Assembly: GCA_018228705.1 (NCBI GenBank)
Contig: CP073694.1
Coordinates: 2,914,001 to 2,978,000 of the forward strand
DNA length: 64,000 nucleotides
Source of the DNA: Dysosmobacter sp. Marseille-Q4140
GTDB taxonomy: Bacteria > Bacillota > Clostridia > Oscillospirales > Oscillospiraceae
Reading direction: 5' to 3'
Position numbers and translations under genes: made by a program. Positions 15,245 to 23,389 of this stretch are shown here, one piece after another. A model generated the notes under the pieces. That model did not search any database. It had not been told where the DNA came from and worked only from the letters and a program-made list of their open reading frames with translations. The stretch's first letter is position 1, and every line of letters starts with the position of its first letter.

Positions 15245-17668
15245 ATGGGCATTTTGGAACTGTTGAAGCGGGGGATCGTGTATCTGGACGGCGGCATGGG
15301 CACGCTGCTCCAGGACCGGGGCCTGCGGCCGGGAGAGAGCCCGGAGACGTGGAACCTGACCCACCCGGAGGAGGTCGCTGCCATCCACCGGGCCTATTTT
15401 GACGCCGGCAGCCACGTGGTCTGCGCCAACACCTTCGGCGCCAATCCCCTGCGTTTTGAAAAGGACCGGCTGGAGCAGATTGTGGCGGCGGCAATGGACA
15501 ATGTCCGCGCCGCCCGGGACAGCTCCGCCGGAACGCAGGAGAAGTTCGCGGCATTGGACATCGGGCCCTCCGGGCGGCTGCTGAAGCCCTACGGCGACCT
15601 GGACTTCGAGGACGCGGTGGCGGCTTTTGCCGAGACGGTGCGCCTGGGCGTGAAATACGGCGCGGACCTCATTTTGATCGAGACCATGAACGACAGCTAC
15701 GAGACCAAGGCGGCACTGCTGGCCGCCAAGGAGAACAGTGATCTGCCGGTGTTCGTCTCCAACGCCTACGGCGAGGACGGCAAGCTCATGACCGGCGCCA
15801 CCCCGGCGGCCATGACGGCCATGCTGGAGGGCATGGGGGCCGACGCCATCGGCGTCAACTGCTCCCTGGGCCCCAGGGCCCTGGCCCCGGTGGTGCGGGA
15901 GTACCTGCGCCGGGCCTCCGTGCCGGTGCTGCTGAAATCCAACGCGGGACTGCCCCGGGAGGAGAACGGCTGGGCGGTCTACGACGTGCCGCCGGAGGAG
16001 TTCGCCGCGGAGACGGCGGCCCTGATGCGGGAGGGTGTGCGCCTGGCCGGCGGCTGCTGCGGCACCACCCCGGCGTATATCGAGACGCTGGTGCGGCGGA
16101 CGAAAGACCTGGTGCCGCCGCCGGTGGAGCCCAAGCACCTGACCTGCGTGTCCTCCTACACCCACGCCGTGGACTTCGGAGACGATCCGGTGCTGATCGG
16201 CGAGCGGATCAACCCCACCGGCAAGAAGCGGTTCAAGGAGGCCCTGCGCGCCGGCGACATGGACTACATCCTCACCGAGGGCATCCGACAGCAGGACAAG
16301 GGCGTCCAGGTGCTGGACGTGAACGTGGGTCTGCCGGAGATCGACGAGCCCGCGGTGCTGGAGGAGACGGTGTGCCGTCTCCAGGCGGTGGTGGACCTGC
16401 CGCTCCAGATCGACACCTCCGACCCCATCGCCATGGAGCGCGCCCTGCGCCGCTATAACGGCAAGGCCATGCTGAACTCCGTCAACGGCAAGGAGGAGAG
16501 CATGGCGGCGGTATTTCCCCTGGCGAAGAAGTACGGCGGCGTGGTGGTGGCCCTGACCCTGGACGAGAGCGGCATCCCGGAGACGGCGGAGGGCCGCCTG
16601 GCCATCGCGGAGCGGATCCTCGCCCGGGCGGCGGAGTACGGCATCGGCCGGGAGGACATCATCTTCGACCCCCTGGCCATGGCGGTCAGCGCCGCGCCGG
16701 ACGCCGCGAAGGTGACTCTGGAGTCTCTGGGCCTGATCCGGGACCATCTGGGCTGCCGGACCTCCCTGGGCGTGTCCAACGTGTCCTTCGGCCTGCCGGG
16801 CCGGGAGGGCGTCAACGCCGCCTTTTTCGCCCTGGCGCTGGGCCGGGGCCTGTCGGCGGCCATCATGAACCCTTTCTCCGCCGCCATGCTGCGGACCTAC
16901 CACGCCAGCCGGGCCCTGCTGGGTCTGGACGAGAACTGCGCCGGCTATATCGGCTTTGCCGCGCAGGACGTGCCGGAGGCCCCGATGGCCGCATCGGCTG
17001 CCGCCGCCGCGCCCCGGCAGCCGGACGAGTTCCGCTCCGCCCTCCAGCGGGCGGTGGTGAAGGGCCTGAAGGACCAGGCGGCGGCCGCCACCCGGTCCCT
17101 GCTGGAGACCGTGGAGCCCCTGGAGATCGTCCGGCAGGAGATCATCCCGGCCCTGGACATCGTGGGCAAGGGCTTTGAGGACAAGACCATTTACCTTCCC
17201 CAGCTGCTCATGAGCGCCGAGGCTGCCAAGGGCGCCTTCGAGGAGATCAAGACCGCCCTGTCCGCCCGGAAGGGGGAGACGGCGGCCAAGTGTCCCTTCG
17301 TCATCGCCACGGTCCGGGGGGACATCCACGATATCGGTAAGAACATCGTCAAGCTCCTGCTGGAAAACTACGGCTTCGCTGTCACGGACCTGGGCCGGGA
17401 CGTGCCGCCGGAGACGGTGGTGGAGGCGGTGCAGCGGCTCCACGCGCCCCTTGCGGGCCTCAGCGCGCTGATGACCACCACGGTGCCCGCCATGGAGGAG
17501 ACCATCCGGCTGCTGCGCCGGGACGCCCCCTGGTGCAAAGTGGTGGTGGGCGGCGCCGTACTGACCCAGGAGTACGCCGACCGCATCGGCGCCGACAAAT
17601 ACGCCAAGGACGCCATGGAGACGGTCCGCTACGCCGAGGAGATCGCCGCGGCCCTGGAAGAGGCGTAA
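15245..17668 (+). CDS. metH: cobalamin-dependent methionine synthase (no activation domain)
   Basis: An 807-residue protein from the ATG at 15245; upstream in-frame starts would overlap the previous gene and are rejected. Residues ~1-290 are the homocysteine methyltransferase (LAGGCCGTTP provides zinc cysteines), ~310-570 the pterin-binding barrel (INPTGKKRFKEAL, DVNVGLPEIDE), ~600-690 the B12 cap, ~690-807 the B12 domain with GDIHDIGKNIV, the His being the lower cobalt ligand. It transfers the methyl group from 5-methyl-THF to homocysteine. The usual C-terminal reactivation domain is absent and supplied in trans by the gene before it. Confidence 0.96.
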   Translation: MGILELLKRGIVYLDGGMGTLLQDRGLRPGESPETWNLTHPEEVAAIHRAYFDAGSHVVCANTFGANPLRFEKDRLEQIVAAAMDNVRAARDSSAGTQEKFAALDIGPSGRLLKPYGDLDFEDAVAAFAETVRLGVKYGADLILIETMNDSYETKAALLAAKENSDLPVFVSNAYGEDGKLMTGATPAAMTAMLEGMGADAIGVNCSLGPRALAPVVREYLRRASVPVLLKSNAGLPREENGWAVYDVPPEEFAAETAALMREGVRLAGGCCGTTPAYIETLVRRTKDLVPPPVEPKHLTCVSSYTHAVDFGDDPVLIGERINPTGKKRFKEALRAGDMDYILTEGIRQQDKGVQVLDVNVGLPEIDEPAVLEETVCRLQAVVDLPLQIDTSDPIAMERALRRYNGKAMLNSVNGKEESMAAVFPLAKKYGGVVVALTLDESGIPETAEGRLAIAERILARAAEYGIGREDIIFDPLAMAVSAAPDAAKVTLESLGLIRDHLGCRTSLGVSNVSFGLPGREGVNAAFFALALGRGLSAAIMNPFSAAMLRTYHASRALLGLDENCAGYIGFAAQDVPEAPMAASAAAAAPRQPDEFRSALQRAVVKGLKDQAAAATRSLLETVEPLEIVRQEIIPALDIVGKGFEDKTIYLPQLLMSAEAAKGAFEEIKTALSARKGETAAKCPFVIATVRGDIHDIGKNIVKLLLENYGFAVTDLGRDVPPETVVEAVQRLHAPLAGLSALMTTTVPAMEETIRLLRRDAPWCKVVVGGAVLTQEYADRIGADKYAKDAMETVRYAEEIAAALEEA

Positions 17669-17669
17669 G

Positions 17670-17710
17670 CGCAAAACACCGGACATGCCTGGCATGTCCG
17701 GTGTTTTGCG
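17670..17710. terminator. 20-bp perfect palindrome, bidirectional terminator
   Basis: Arms 17670-17689 and 17691-17710 are perfectly complementary and end in AAAA/TTTT tracts. It separates metH from the convergent ECF gene. Confidence 0.85.
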
Positions 17711-17711
17711 T

Positions 17712-18221
17712 CTATTGGGCGCCATACCGCCGCAGCAGCCGGTCCAGCAGCCGGTACAGGGGGCGGAAGAGCAGCAGGCACAGGACAAAGTTCCCGCCGC
17801 AGTGGATCAGATCGAACCCCAGGCCTGCCAGCCAGTAGCTCACCGCCGCCGCGGCGCCGCCAGCAGCCAGGTACGGCAGGGCGCACAGGGCGCCGAAGGA
17901 GAGCCCGAAGAAGCCGGAGACGATCGCCCAGAACAGGGCGGGGGCCTCCGTCCGCCGCAGAAGCAGGACGGCGCCCGCCAGAACGGCCCACACATAGAGA
18001 TAGCTGACCCACCAGAGGCCGAAGCCGTACAGGCATCCCTCCAGCAGCACGAAGGCATAGAGGATCCAAAACACCTGCCGCCCCAGCAGCAGCGCGTACA
18101 GGATCACCAGCAGGCTGACCAGCTCCACATTGGGCAGGGCCGCCAGGGCCACTTGGCTCCCCAGCAGCACCGCCGTCAGGATCCCCAGCAGGGCCAGCCG
18201 CCGGGCGTTCGGGCCGCCCAC
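17712..18221 (-). CDS. ECF transporter S component (candidate cobalamin or related substrate)
   Basis: A 169-residue membrane protein with about five to six hydrophobic segments and the size and helix pattern of ECF substrate-binding S components. Start is a GTG immediately after the DUF4430 stop (TGAGTG), so the two are coupled. S components deliver vitamins to a shared EcfAA'T module, which is not in this window. The substrate is not shown directly; its DUF4430 partner and the neighbouring B12-dependent metH point to cobalamin, as inference. Confidence 0.75.
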   Translation of the reverse strand: MGGPNARRLALLGILTAVLLGSQVALAALPNVELVSLLVILYALLLGRQVFWILYAFVLLEGCLYGFGLWWVSYLYVWAVLAGAVLLLRRTEAPALFWAIVSGFFGLSFGALCALPYLAAGGAAAAVSYWLAGLGFDLIHCGGNFVLCLLLFRPLYRLLDRLLRRYGAQ

Positions 18222-18611
18222 TCAGTACCCTTCCGTCAGGGTCAGCTCGTACTGCTCCCCGTCGGCGATGGGGGTTTGGTCCGCGCCGGTGGAGAGCATC
18301 TCCCCGGAGCGGGTGATGCACCACCACTGCTGTAGGCTGTCGTCCGCCGTCTCGCCGTCCACGGTGGTGATGAACAGGCCGTAGGCGCTCTCCGTGCCCT
18401 CTGCCAGCTCATTTTCCACCAGCACTTCCCCCAGGTACTCCGCGTCGGTTTGATACTGGAAGGTGGTCTCAGTGCCGTCCCCGTGGACCACCACCACGTC
18501 GATGGTCTTGGCGCCCTCCGCCGTCTCCGGCCGGGTCTGGATGTACAGCACGGCGGCCAGCAGACAGGCCAGCACCAGCGCGCCGCAGCCGATCAGCAAT
18601 TTCTTTTTCAT
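18222..18611 (-). CDS. membrane-anchored DUF4430 protein
   Basis: A 129-residue protein from the ATG at 18611, which follows GGGAGGAT. An N-terminal hydrophobic segment (~4-22, ending ..LYIQTRP) anchors or secretes it. The rest matches DUF4430 (PF14478), a beta-grasp domain also known at the C-terminus of transcobalamin-like proteins: DVVVVHGDGTETTFQYQ, VENELAEGTESAYGLFI and WWCITRSGEML. It is followed by an ECF S component with no gap, suggesting an external ligand-capture partner for import. Confidence 0.8.
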   Translation of the reverse strand: MKKKLLIGCGALVLACLLAAVLYIQTRPETAEGAKTIDVVVVHGDGTETTFQYQTDAEYLGEVLVENELAEGTESAYGLFITTVDGETADDSLQQWWCITRSGEMLSTGADQTPIADGEQYELTLTEGY

Positions 18612-18663
18612 GGGGATCCTCCCTCTGCTCCGCCTCCCGGCGGGCGCTCTTTTTTCTCTGCCG

Positions 18664-18692
18664 ATTATAGCAGAAAAGCCCCGGGGCCTCAA
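18664..18692 (-). promoter_or_regulatory. promoter of the DUF4430-ECF operon
   Basis: Minus strand TTGAGG (18687-18692), 17-bp spacer, TATAAT (18664-18669), about 55 bp before the DUF4430 start. Confidence 0.7.
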
Positions 18693-18708
18693 CGGGGAAT
18701 TTGGGCGG

Positions 18709-18741
18709 AAAAGCGCCGCGGGAGCAACGCTCCCGCGGCGC
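18709..18741 (-). terminator. intrinsic terminator of the DtxR-family gene
   Basis: 13-bp perfect arms 18713-18725 and 18729-18741 with a 3-base loop; read on the minus strand it ends in TTTT. Confidence 0.75.
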
Positions 18742-18754
18742 GGCAGTTGACCGT

Positions 18755-19129
18755 TCAGCGGCTCTGCATCCGGTCTACGTGGTCCCGAATGGCGGCAAAG
18801 CTCTCGGCGCTGATGACGTGCTCGATGCGGCAGGCGTCCTCCGCCGCCACCTTGGGATCCACGCCCAGGGCCGTCAGCCAGGTGGAGAGGAAGGTGTGCC
18901 GCTCGTAGATCCGCTGGGCGATCTCCTCTCCGGCGGCGGTGAGGGTGATGTGTCCCAGCTCGTCTACCTCGATGCAGCCGTTTTCCCGCAGGTTTTTCAT
19001 GGCCACGCTGACGCTGGGCTTAGAGAACTCCAGCTCCGCCGCGATGTCGATGGAGCGGACATAGCCGTTGCGTTCCCGCAGGATCAGGATGGTCTCCAGA
19101 TAGTTTTCAGCGGATTCTTGGATCTTCAC
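18755..19129 (-). CDS. DtxR/MntR-family metal-dependent regulator
   Basis: A 124-residue protein. Residues ~5-60 form the winged helix-turn-helix (ESAENYLETILIL, SIDIAAELEFSKPSVSVAMK), followed by the dimerisation and metal-binding domain (ERHTFLSTWL, CRIEHVISAESF contain the His/Glu/Cys ligands). The SH3-like third domain is absent, as in MntR-type members. It should repress metal uptake when Mn2+ or Fe2+ is sufficient. The GTG start at 19129 follows AAAGGAAG at 8 bp. Its targets are not adjacent; feoB at the end of the window is a plausible but unproven one. Confidence 0.88.
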   Translation of the reverse strand: MKIQESAENYLETILILRERNGYVRSIDIAAELEFSKPSVSVAMKNLRENGCIEVDELGHITLTAAGEEIAQRIYERHTFLSTWLTALGVDPKVAAEDACRIEHVISAESFAAIRDHVDRMQSR

Positions 19130-19166
19130 GACGGCGACTTCCTTTCGGCTGGATTTGAGTTTATCT

Positions 19167-19196
19167 ATTCTACCACAAGCCCCGGCTGCTTTGCAA
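19167..19196 (-). promoter_or_regulatory. promoter of the DtxR-family gene
   Basis: Minus strand TTGCAA and TAGAAT with an 18-bp spacer, about 40 bp upstream of the GTG start. The + strand reading is TTGCAA at 19191-19196 because that element is a palindrome. Confidence 0.5.
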
Positions 19197-19207
19197 GGGA
19201 AAACGGC

Positions 19208-20380
19208 TCAGATCCGGGCCACGCCGGAGCTGTGCGCAGCCTGCTTGACGGCGGCGGCCACGGCGGTCTTGACCCGGGGATCGAAGGCGGCGGGGATGAT
19301 ATAGTCGGCGGAGAGCTTGTCCGGTCCGATCAGGTCTGCCAGGGCGTGGGCGGCGGCGATCTTCATCTCGTCGTTGATGTCGCTGGCCCGGGCGTCCAGA
19401 GCGCCCCGGAAGATGCCCGGGAAGGCCAGGACGTTGTTGATCTGGTTGGGGAAGTCGCTGCGGCCGGTGGCCACCACCGCGGCACCGCCGGCCTTGGCCT
19501 CATCGGGGAAGATCTCCGGCGTGGGGTTGGCGCAGGCGAAGATGACGGCGCCCCGGTTCATGGTCTGCACCATCTCCCGGGTCACGACGCCGGGAGCGGA
19601 GACGCCGATGAACACGTCCGCGCCCCGCAGCACCTCCGCCAGGGAGCCGGTGCGGCCGGCGGGATTGGTGACCTGGGCCATCTCCTCCTTGATCCAGTTG
19701 AGGCCCTCCCGTCCGGCGTAGATGGCGCCCCTGCGGTCGCACAGCGTCACGTCCCGGGCCCCGGCGGAGAGCAGCAGCTTGGTGATGGAGACGGCGGCAG
19801 CACCGGCGCCGTTGATGACGATGCGGACCTCCTCCAGCTTCTTGTTTACCACCTTCAGGGCATTGGTCAGGCCTGCCAGGGTGATGACGGCGGTGCCGTG
19901 CTGGTCGTCATGGAAGATGGGGATGTCGCAGCGCTCCTTCAGCTTGCGCTCGATCTCAAAGCACCGGGGGGCGGAGATGTCCTCCAGGTTCACGCCGCCG
20001 AAGGAGCCGGCCAGCAGCGCCACGGTGTTGACGATGTCGTCCACGTCGTGGCTGCGGACGCACAGGGGGATGGCGTCCACGCCGCCGAAGGCCTTGAACA
20101 GCACGCACTTGCCCTCCATGACGGGCATACCGGCTTCGGGCCCGATGTCGCCCAGCCCCAGCACGGCGGAGCCGTCGGTGACCACGGCCACGGTGTTCCA
20201 TCGGCGGGTGAGCTCATAGCTTTTGGTGACATCTTTTTGGATTTCCAGACAGGGCTGGGCCACGCCGGGGGTGTAGGCCAGGGACAGGGCGTCCTTGGAG
20301 TTGACCTCCGCCCGAGGCACCATTTCCAGTTTGCCCTTCCATTCATAGTGCAGACGCAGAGATTCTTTCGCGTAATCCAT
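19208..20380 (-). CDS. NAD(P)-dependent malic enzyme
   Basis: A 390-residue short-form bacterial malic enzyme, catalysing oxidative decarboxylation of malate to pyruvate. Motifs: SLAYTPGVAQPCLEI with the catalytic Tyr, VVTDGSAVLGLGDIGP, FKAFGGVDAIPLC with the catalytic Lys, IFHDDQHGTAVI with metal-binding Asp residues, and the Rossmann GAGAAAVSI near residue 190. The NAD versus NADP preference cannot be judged safely. It is a single gene between two regulators. Confidence 0.94.
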   Translation of the reverse strand: MDYAKESLRLHYEWKGKLEMVPRAEVNSKDALSLAYTPGVAQPCLEIQKDVTKSYELTRRWNTVAVVTDGSAVLGLGDIGPEAGMPVMEGKCVLFKAFGGVDAIPLCVRSHDVDDIVNTVALLAGSFGGVNLEDISAPRCFEIERKLKERCDIPIFHDDQHGTAVITLAGLTNALKVVNKKLEEVRIVINGAGAAAVSITKLLLSAGARDVTLCDRRGAIYAGREGLNWIKEEMAQVTNPAGRTGSLAEVLRGADVFIGVSAPGVVTREMVQTMNRGAVIFACANPTPEIFPDEAKAGGAAVVATGRSDFPNQINNVLAFPGIFRGALDARASDINDEMKIAAAHALADLIGPDKLSADYIIPAAFDPRVKTAVAAAVKQAAHSSGVARI

Positions 20381-20576
20381 TCGTGTTGCTCCTCCTGCTC
20401 AAGAATTGCCGGCGGCGAAGGCCGCTGAGTTTTCTCCATTTTACGAAAAAGCCGGGGGGATGTCAATTCGTACCAGCTGCTTTCCGGCGGCGTGAGGGAA
20501 AAATACCTGTGTATTTGGAAAAAAACCTTGTAATCCAGGACCTTCCATGGCAAAATAGAGAAAAGGAGGGATCCAT

Positions 20577-21014
20577 ATGCGCATTTCCACACGGGGGCGG
20601 TACGCCCTGCGGCTGATGACCGATGTGGCGCTGCACGGAGGAGCGGGGTATGTCTCCTTGAAAGACGTGGCGTCCCGGCAGGAACTGTCGGTCAAGTATC
20701 TGGAGCAGATTGCGGGCCTTCTTGGGAAGGCCGGATTCCTCCGCAGCGGACGGGGCGCTCAGGGCGGCTACCGCCTGACCCGGGACCCGGTGGAGTACAC
20801 CGTGGGCAGCATCCTGCGGCTGACGGAGGGGGAACTGACGCCGGTGGCCTGTCTGGAAGAGAAGGCGGACAACGTCTGCGGCCGGTGCAACATCTGCGCC
20901 GCCAGGGACTTCTGGGCGGGACTGTATGCCGTGGTCAACGAATATGTGGACCGTTTCACTCTGGCAGACCTGGTCCGGACGGCCAGGGAGAAAAATGGGA
21001 TAGCTGCTCTTTGA
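20577..21014 (+). CDS. Rrf2-family transcriptional regulator (IscR-like)
   Basis: A 145-residue protein behind AAAGGAGGG. The start ISTRGRYALRLMTDVALH is the classic Rrf2/IscR N-terminus, with a winged helix to residue ~80 (KYLEQIAGLLGKAGFL, RGAQGGYRL). Three or four cysteines at about 87-106 (CLEEKADNVCGRCNIC) can ligate an iron-sulfur cluster, so it probably senses Fe-S status, redox or cysteine supply. No isc/suf genes adjoin it; it is monocistronic with a terminator. Confidence 0.9.
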   Translation: MRISTRGRYALRLMTDVALHGGAGYVSLKDVASRQELSVKYLEQIAGLLGKAGFLRSGRGAQGGYRLTRDPVEYTVGSILRLTEGELTPVACLEEKADNVCGRCNICAARDFWAGLYAVVNEYVDRFTLADLVRTAREKNGIAAL

Positions 21015-21022
21015 AGAATCAG

Positions 21023-21063
21023 CAGCGCCCCGGATGGCAGATGCCATCCGGGGCGCTGTCTTT
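21023..21063 (+). terminator. intrinsic terminator between convergent genes
   Basis: 17-bp perfect arms 21023-21039 and 21042-21058 followed by TCTTTTT. Confidence 0.85.
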
Positions 21064-21069
21064 TTGAAA

Positions 21070-21567
21070 TCACCCTGGCAGGGAGGCGCAGTCGGCCGGG
21101 CCGCCGGTCAGCATCTCCAGCCCGTGGGCCAGGGCGGGCAGCACTGCCTCCAGGTTCTCTCTGGCCGCCTTGGGAGAGCCGGGGAGATTGACGATCAGGG
21201 CCTTTCCGCGGATGCCCGCCGCCGCCCGGGACAGCATGGCCCGGGGCGTCACCTGCAAAGAGGCATAGCGCATGGCCTCGGGGATACCCGGCGTGAGGCG
21301 CTGGCACACGGCGATGGTGGCCTCCGGTGTCACGTCCCGGGGAGAGAATCCGGTGCCGCCGGTGGTGAGGATCAGGTCCGCTACCCCCTCGTCGCTCCAC
21401 TGGCGCAAAATGGCCTCGATCCGGGGGCCCTCGTCGGGCACGATCAGCGTTCGGGTCACGTCGTACCCGGCCGCCTGCAAAAGCTCCGCCACCAGCGGGC
21501 CCGCCGTGTCCGGCCGCTGGCCCTGGGAACTGCGGTCGCTGACGGTCAACACCGCCGCTTTGAACAT
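21070..21567 (-). CDS. mogA: molybdopterin adenylyltransferase-type protein
   Basis: A 165-residue MoaB/MogA-fold protein: AVLTVSDRSSQG at the start, LILTTGGTGFSPRDVTPEAT in the middle (the GGTG nucleotide/MPT site) and IVNLPGSPKAARENLEAVL near the end. It should adenylylate molybdopterin before molybdenum insertion. The yqeC-yqeB cluster 1.1 kb away handles a selenium-dependent molybdenum cofactor, so this gene fits the same cofactor route. Start ATG 21567 follows AAAGGAGGA. MoaB cannot be excluded as a name. Confidence 0.88.
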   Translation of the reverse strand: MFKAAVLTVSDRSSQGQRPDTAGPLVAELLQAAGYDVTRTLIVPDEGPRIEAILRQWSDEGVADLILTTGGTGFSPRDVTPEATIAVCQRLTPGIPEAMRYASLQVTPRAMLSRAAAGIRGKALIVNLPGSPKAARENLEAVLPALAHGLEMLTGGPADCASLPG

Positions 21568-21683
21568 GGGGATTCCTCCTTTGTACTGTGAACGGCGGTC
21601 CGCTCCGCCGGGAGCCGCCGCTGCCGGCGGCTGTTGGTTCCATTATAGGGGGTCCGGTCCGGCAGGTCAAGGAAAAGGGGCGT

Positions 21684-22547
21684 TCAGAATGTTCCCTTGT
21701 GGCGACGCCGCCAGGGGCGGAAGGCGCAGGCGGTCGCGGCCAGCAGCGCGGCAAAGCCGGCCAGAAGCAGCAGGTCCCCGGCCTGCATCAATAAATATGT
21801 TCCCTGCCCGAAAGAAAGGCTGGGGCTTTGATATAACTGCGTATATCCCCAGCTTTTCAGGGCGTTCAGCCCCACAATCGCGGCCCAGCCGATCCCCAGA
21901 AGAATAAAATTTCGGGGGCAGGGCTCCAAGCGGACATGGCGGAACGAGCGGATGGTGGCTGCGAACATCACCAGCATCACGATCAGCTGGCCCCAGGAAA
22001 CGAGGAGCCCGGTGTAGTTCATCTCCGGCGTGAAGGAGAAGGTCAGCATCGTCAGCTGCCAGGTGATGCCCGTTCCCCAGCGAAGGTAGAGCTCCACCAG
22101 GAGATACACCGTCCAGGCGCACCAGAGGCCCGGCCGCTTTTTCGCCAGGAAGCAGATGGCGCCGCACAGCAGGAAGGGGACACACAGGATGAGCCCCGTC
22201 AGGACGCCGCCCGCCGCGGTGCATACCAGGAGCGTCAGGAAGGCCATGCAGAACAGGATGATGCCGGCGATCTTCCGGCTGGGCAGTCCGGCGGGGCCTG
22301 GCGCCTGCACGGCGGCTTCCGGAGCGGCGCTGTCTCCCGGATGCGGGGGAGCCTCCCCGGTCACCAGCTCGTCCAGGGTCACGTCAAAGACCCGGCTCAG
22401 CTTGACGAGCTTGTCCAGGTCCGGGACGCTGCCGTCCGTCTCCCACTTGCTGACGGACTGGCGGGACACGTCCAGCAGCTCCGCCAGGTCCCCCTGGGAC
22501 AGGTGCTTTTCCGCCCGCAGGCGGCTGATGTTGGTTCCAAGGCTCAT
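21684..22547 (-). CDS. XRE-family regulator with multi-span membrane C-terminus
   Basis: A 287-residue protein. Residues 1-65 are an XRE helix-turn-helix (LGTNISRLRAEKHLSQGDLA, SVSKWETDGSVP). After a Pro/Ala-rich linker (~66-95) come about six hydrophobic segments to residue ~275. The combination of a cytoplasmic DNA-binding head with a polytopic membrane part is common in Firmicutes but the signal is unknown. It is transcribed alone, divergent from yqeC. Compare the smaller XRE-membrane protein at 58889. Confidence 0.8.
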   Translation of the reverse strand: MSLGTNISRLRAEKHLSQGDLAELLDVSRQSVSKWETDGSVPDLDKLVKLSRVFDVTLDELVTGEAPPHPGDSAAPEAAVQAPGPAGLPSRKIAGIILFCMAFLTLLVCTAAGGVLTGLILCVPFLLCGAICFLAKKRPGLWCAWTVYLLVELYLRWGTGITWQLTMLTFSFTPEMNYTGLLVSWGQLIVMLVMFAATIRSFRHVRLEPCPRNFILLGIGWAAIVGLNALKSWGYTQLYQSPSLSFGQGTYLLMQAGDLLLLAGFAALLAATACAFRPWRRRHKGTF

Positions 22548-22662
22548 GGTCCATCCTCCTTTTGTTCCCCCTCAGTATAGAGAATGTGAGGGCAGAAGTC
22601 CACCAAGGGGCCTTGAAAATTTAGCAACCGCCGGTTGCACCTCCGGAAAAAGGCCCCTCGCC

Positions 22663-22692
22663 TTGACGGGGCGGGGCGGGGGGTGTTATTCT
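22663..22692 (+). promoter_or_regulatory. candidate promoter of the yqeC-selD operon
   Basis: TTGACG (22663-22668) and TATTCT (22687-22692) with an 18-bp G-rich spacer, 29 bp before the yqeC ATG. Confidence 0.5.
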
Positions 22693-22720
22693 ATGAAAAA
22701 AAGAACGGGGAGGCGCTGCC

Positions 22721-23389
22721 ATGGCTTTGGCAAAGCTGCTGGGCATCCGGCCCGGCGTCACCGCCGTCATCGGCGGCGGTGGCAAGACCACGCTGCTGCG
22801 GACCCTGGGGGAGGAGCTGGCGGCGGGCGGAAAGCAGGTGCTGCTGTGCACCACCACCAAGATCCTGCCCTTTCCCGGTCTGCCCTGCGCCCGGACGGGG
22901 GCGGAGCTGGAGGCCCTGCGCCGGGAACACCGGCTGCTGTGCGCCGGGACCCTGCTCCCGGATACGGGCAAGCTGACCGCACCGGAGACGCCCATGGCGG
23001 AACTGGCGGCGCAGTTCGGCTATGTGCTGGTGGAGGCCGACGGCGCCGCCCACCGGCCCCTGAAGGCCCACGCGCCCCACGAGCCGGTGATCCCGGCGGA
23101 GGCGAACCAGACCATCTGCGTGGTGGGTGCCTCCGGATTCGACCAGCCCATCGCCGATGCTGCCCACCGGCCAGAGCGGTATGCCGCCCTGGCGGGCGCG
23201 GCGGAGACGGCGGAGGCCACGCCGGAGACCGAGGCGGCGGTGCTGCGGGCGGAGGCCCTGCACACGAGAGTTTATGTCAACCAAGTGGAGACGCTGTGGG
23301 ACCTGGCGGACGCCAAGGCCCTGGCGGCGCTGCTGGAGTGCCCGGTCCTGGCGGGCAGCTTACAGAGAGGGGAGTATTTTCCATGCTGA
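22721..23389 (+). CDS. yqeC: selenium cofactor biosynthesis protein YqeC
   Basis: A 222-residue protein with a Walker A-like loop near the N-terminus (VIGGGGKTTLLRTLGEEL), TTTKILPFP and LVEADGAAHRPLKAH, the hallmarks of YqeC, a putative P-loop NTPase. The family is tied by genome context to selenium-dependent molybdenum hydroxylases such as xanthine dehydrogenase. It opens an operon whose genes overlap: its last codons CCATGCTGA contain the ATG of yqeB. Confidence 0.9.
   Translation: MALAKLLGIRPGVTAVIGGGGKTTLLRTLGEELAAGGKQVLLCTTTKILPFPGLPCARTGAELEALRREHRLLCAGTLLPDTGKLTAPETPMAELAAQFGYVLVEADGAAHRPLKAHAPHEPVIPAEANQTICVVGASGFDQPIADAAHRPERYAALAGAAETAEATPETEAAVLRAEALHTRVYVNQVETLWDLADAKALAALLECPVLAGSLQRGEYFPC

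Noticed and set aside
15155..17788. Very long antisense frame opposite metH
   Set aside because: High-GC codon bias opens long antisense frames; the sense strand has clear MetH motifs. The same applies to antisense frames over metF, yqeB, gcvP, putP and feoB.
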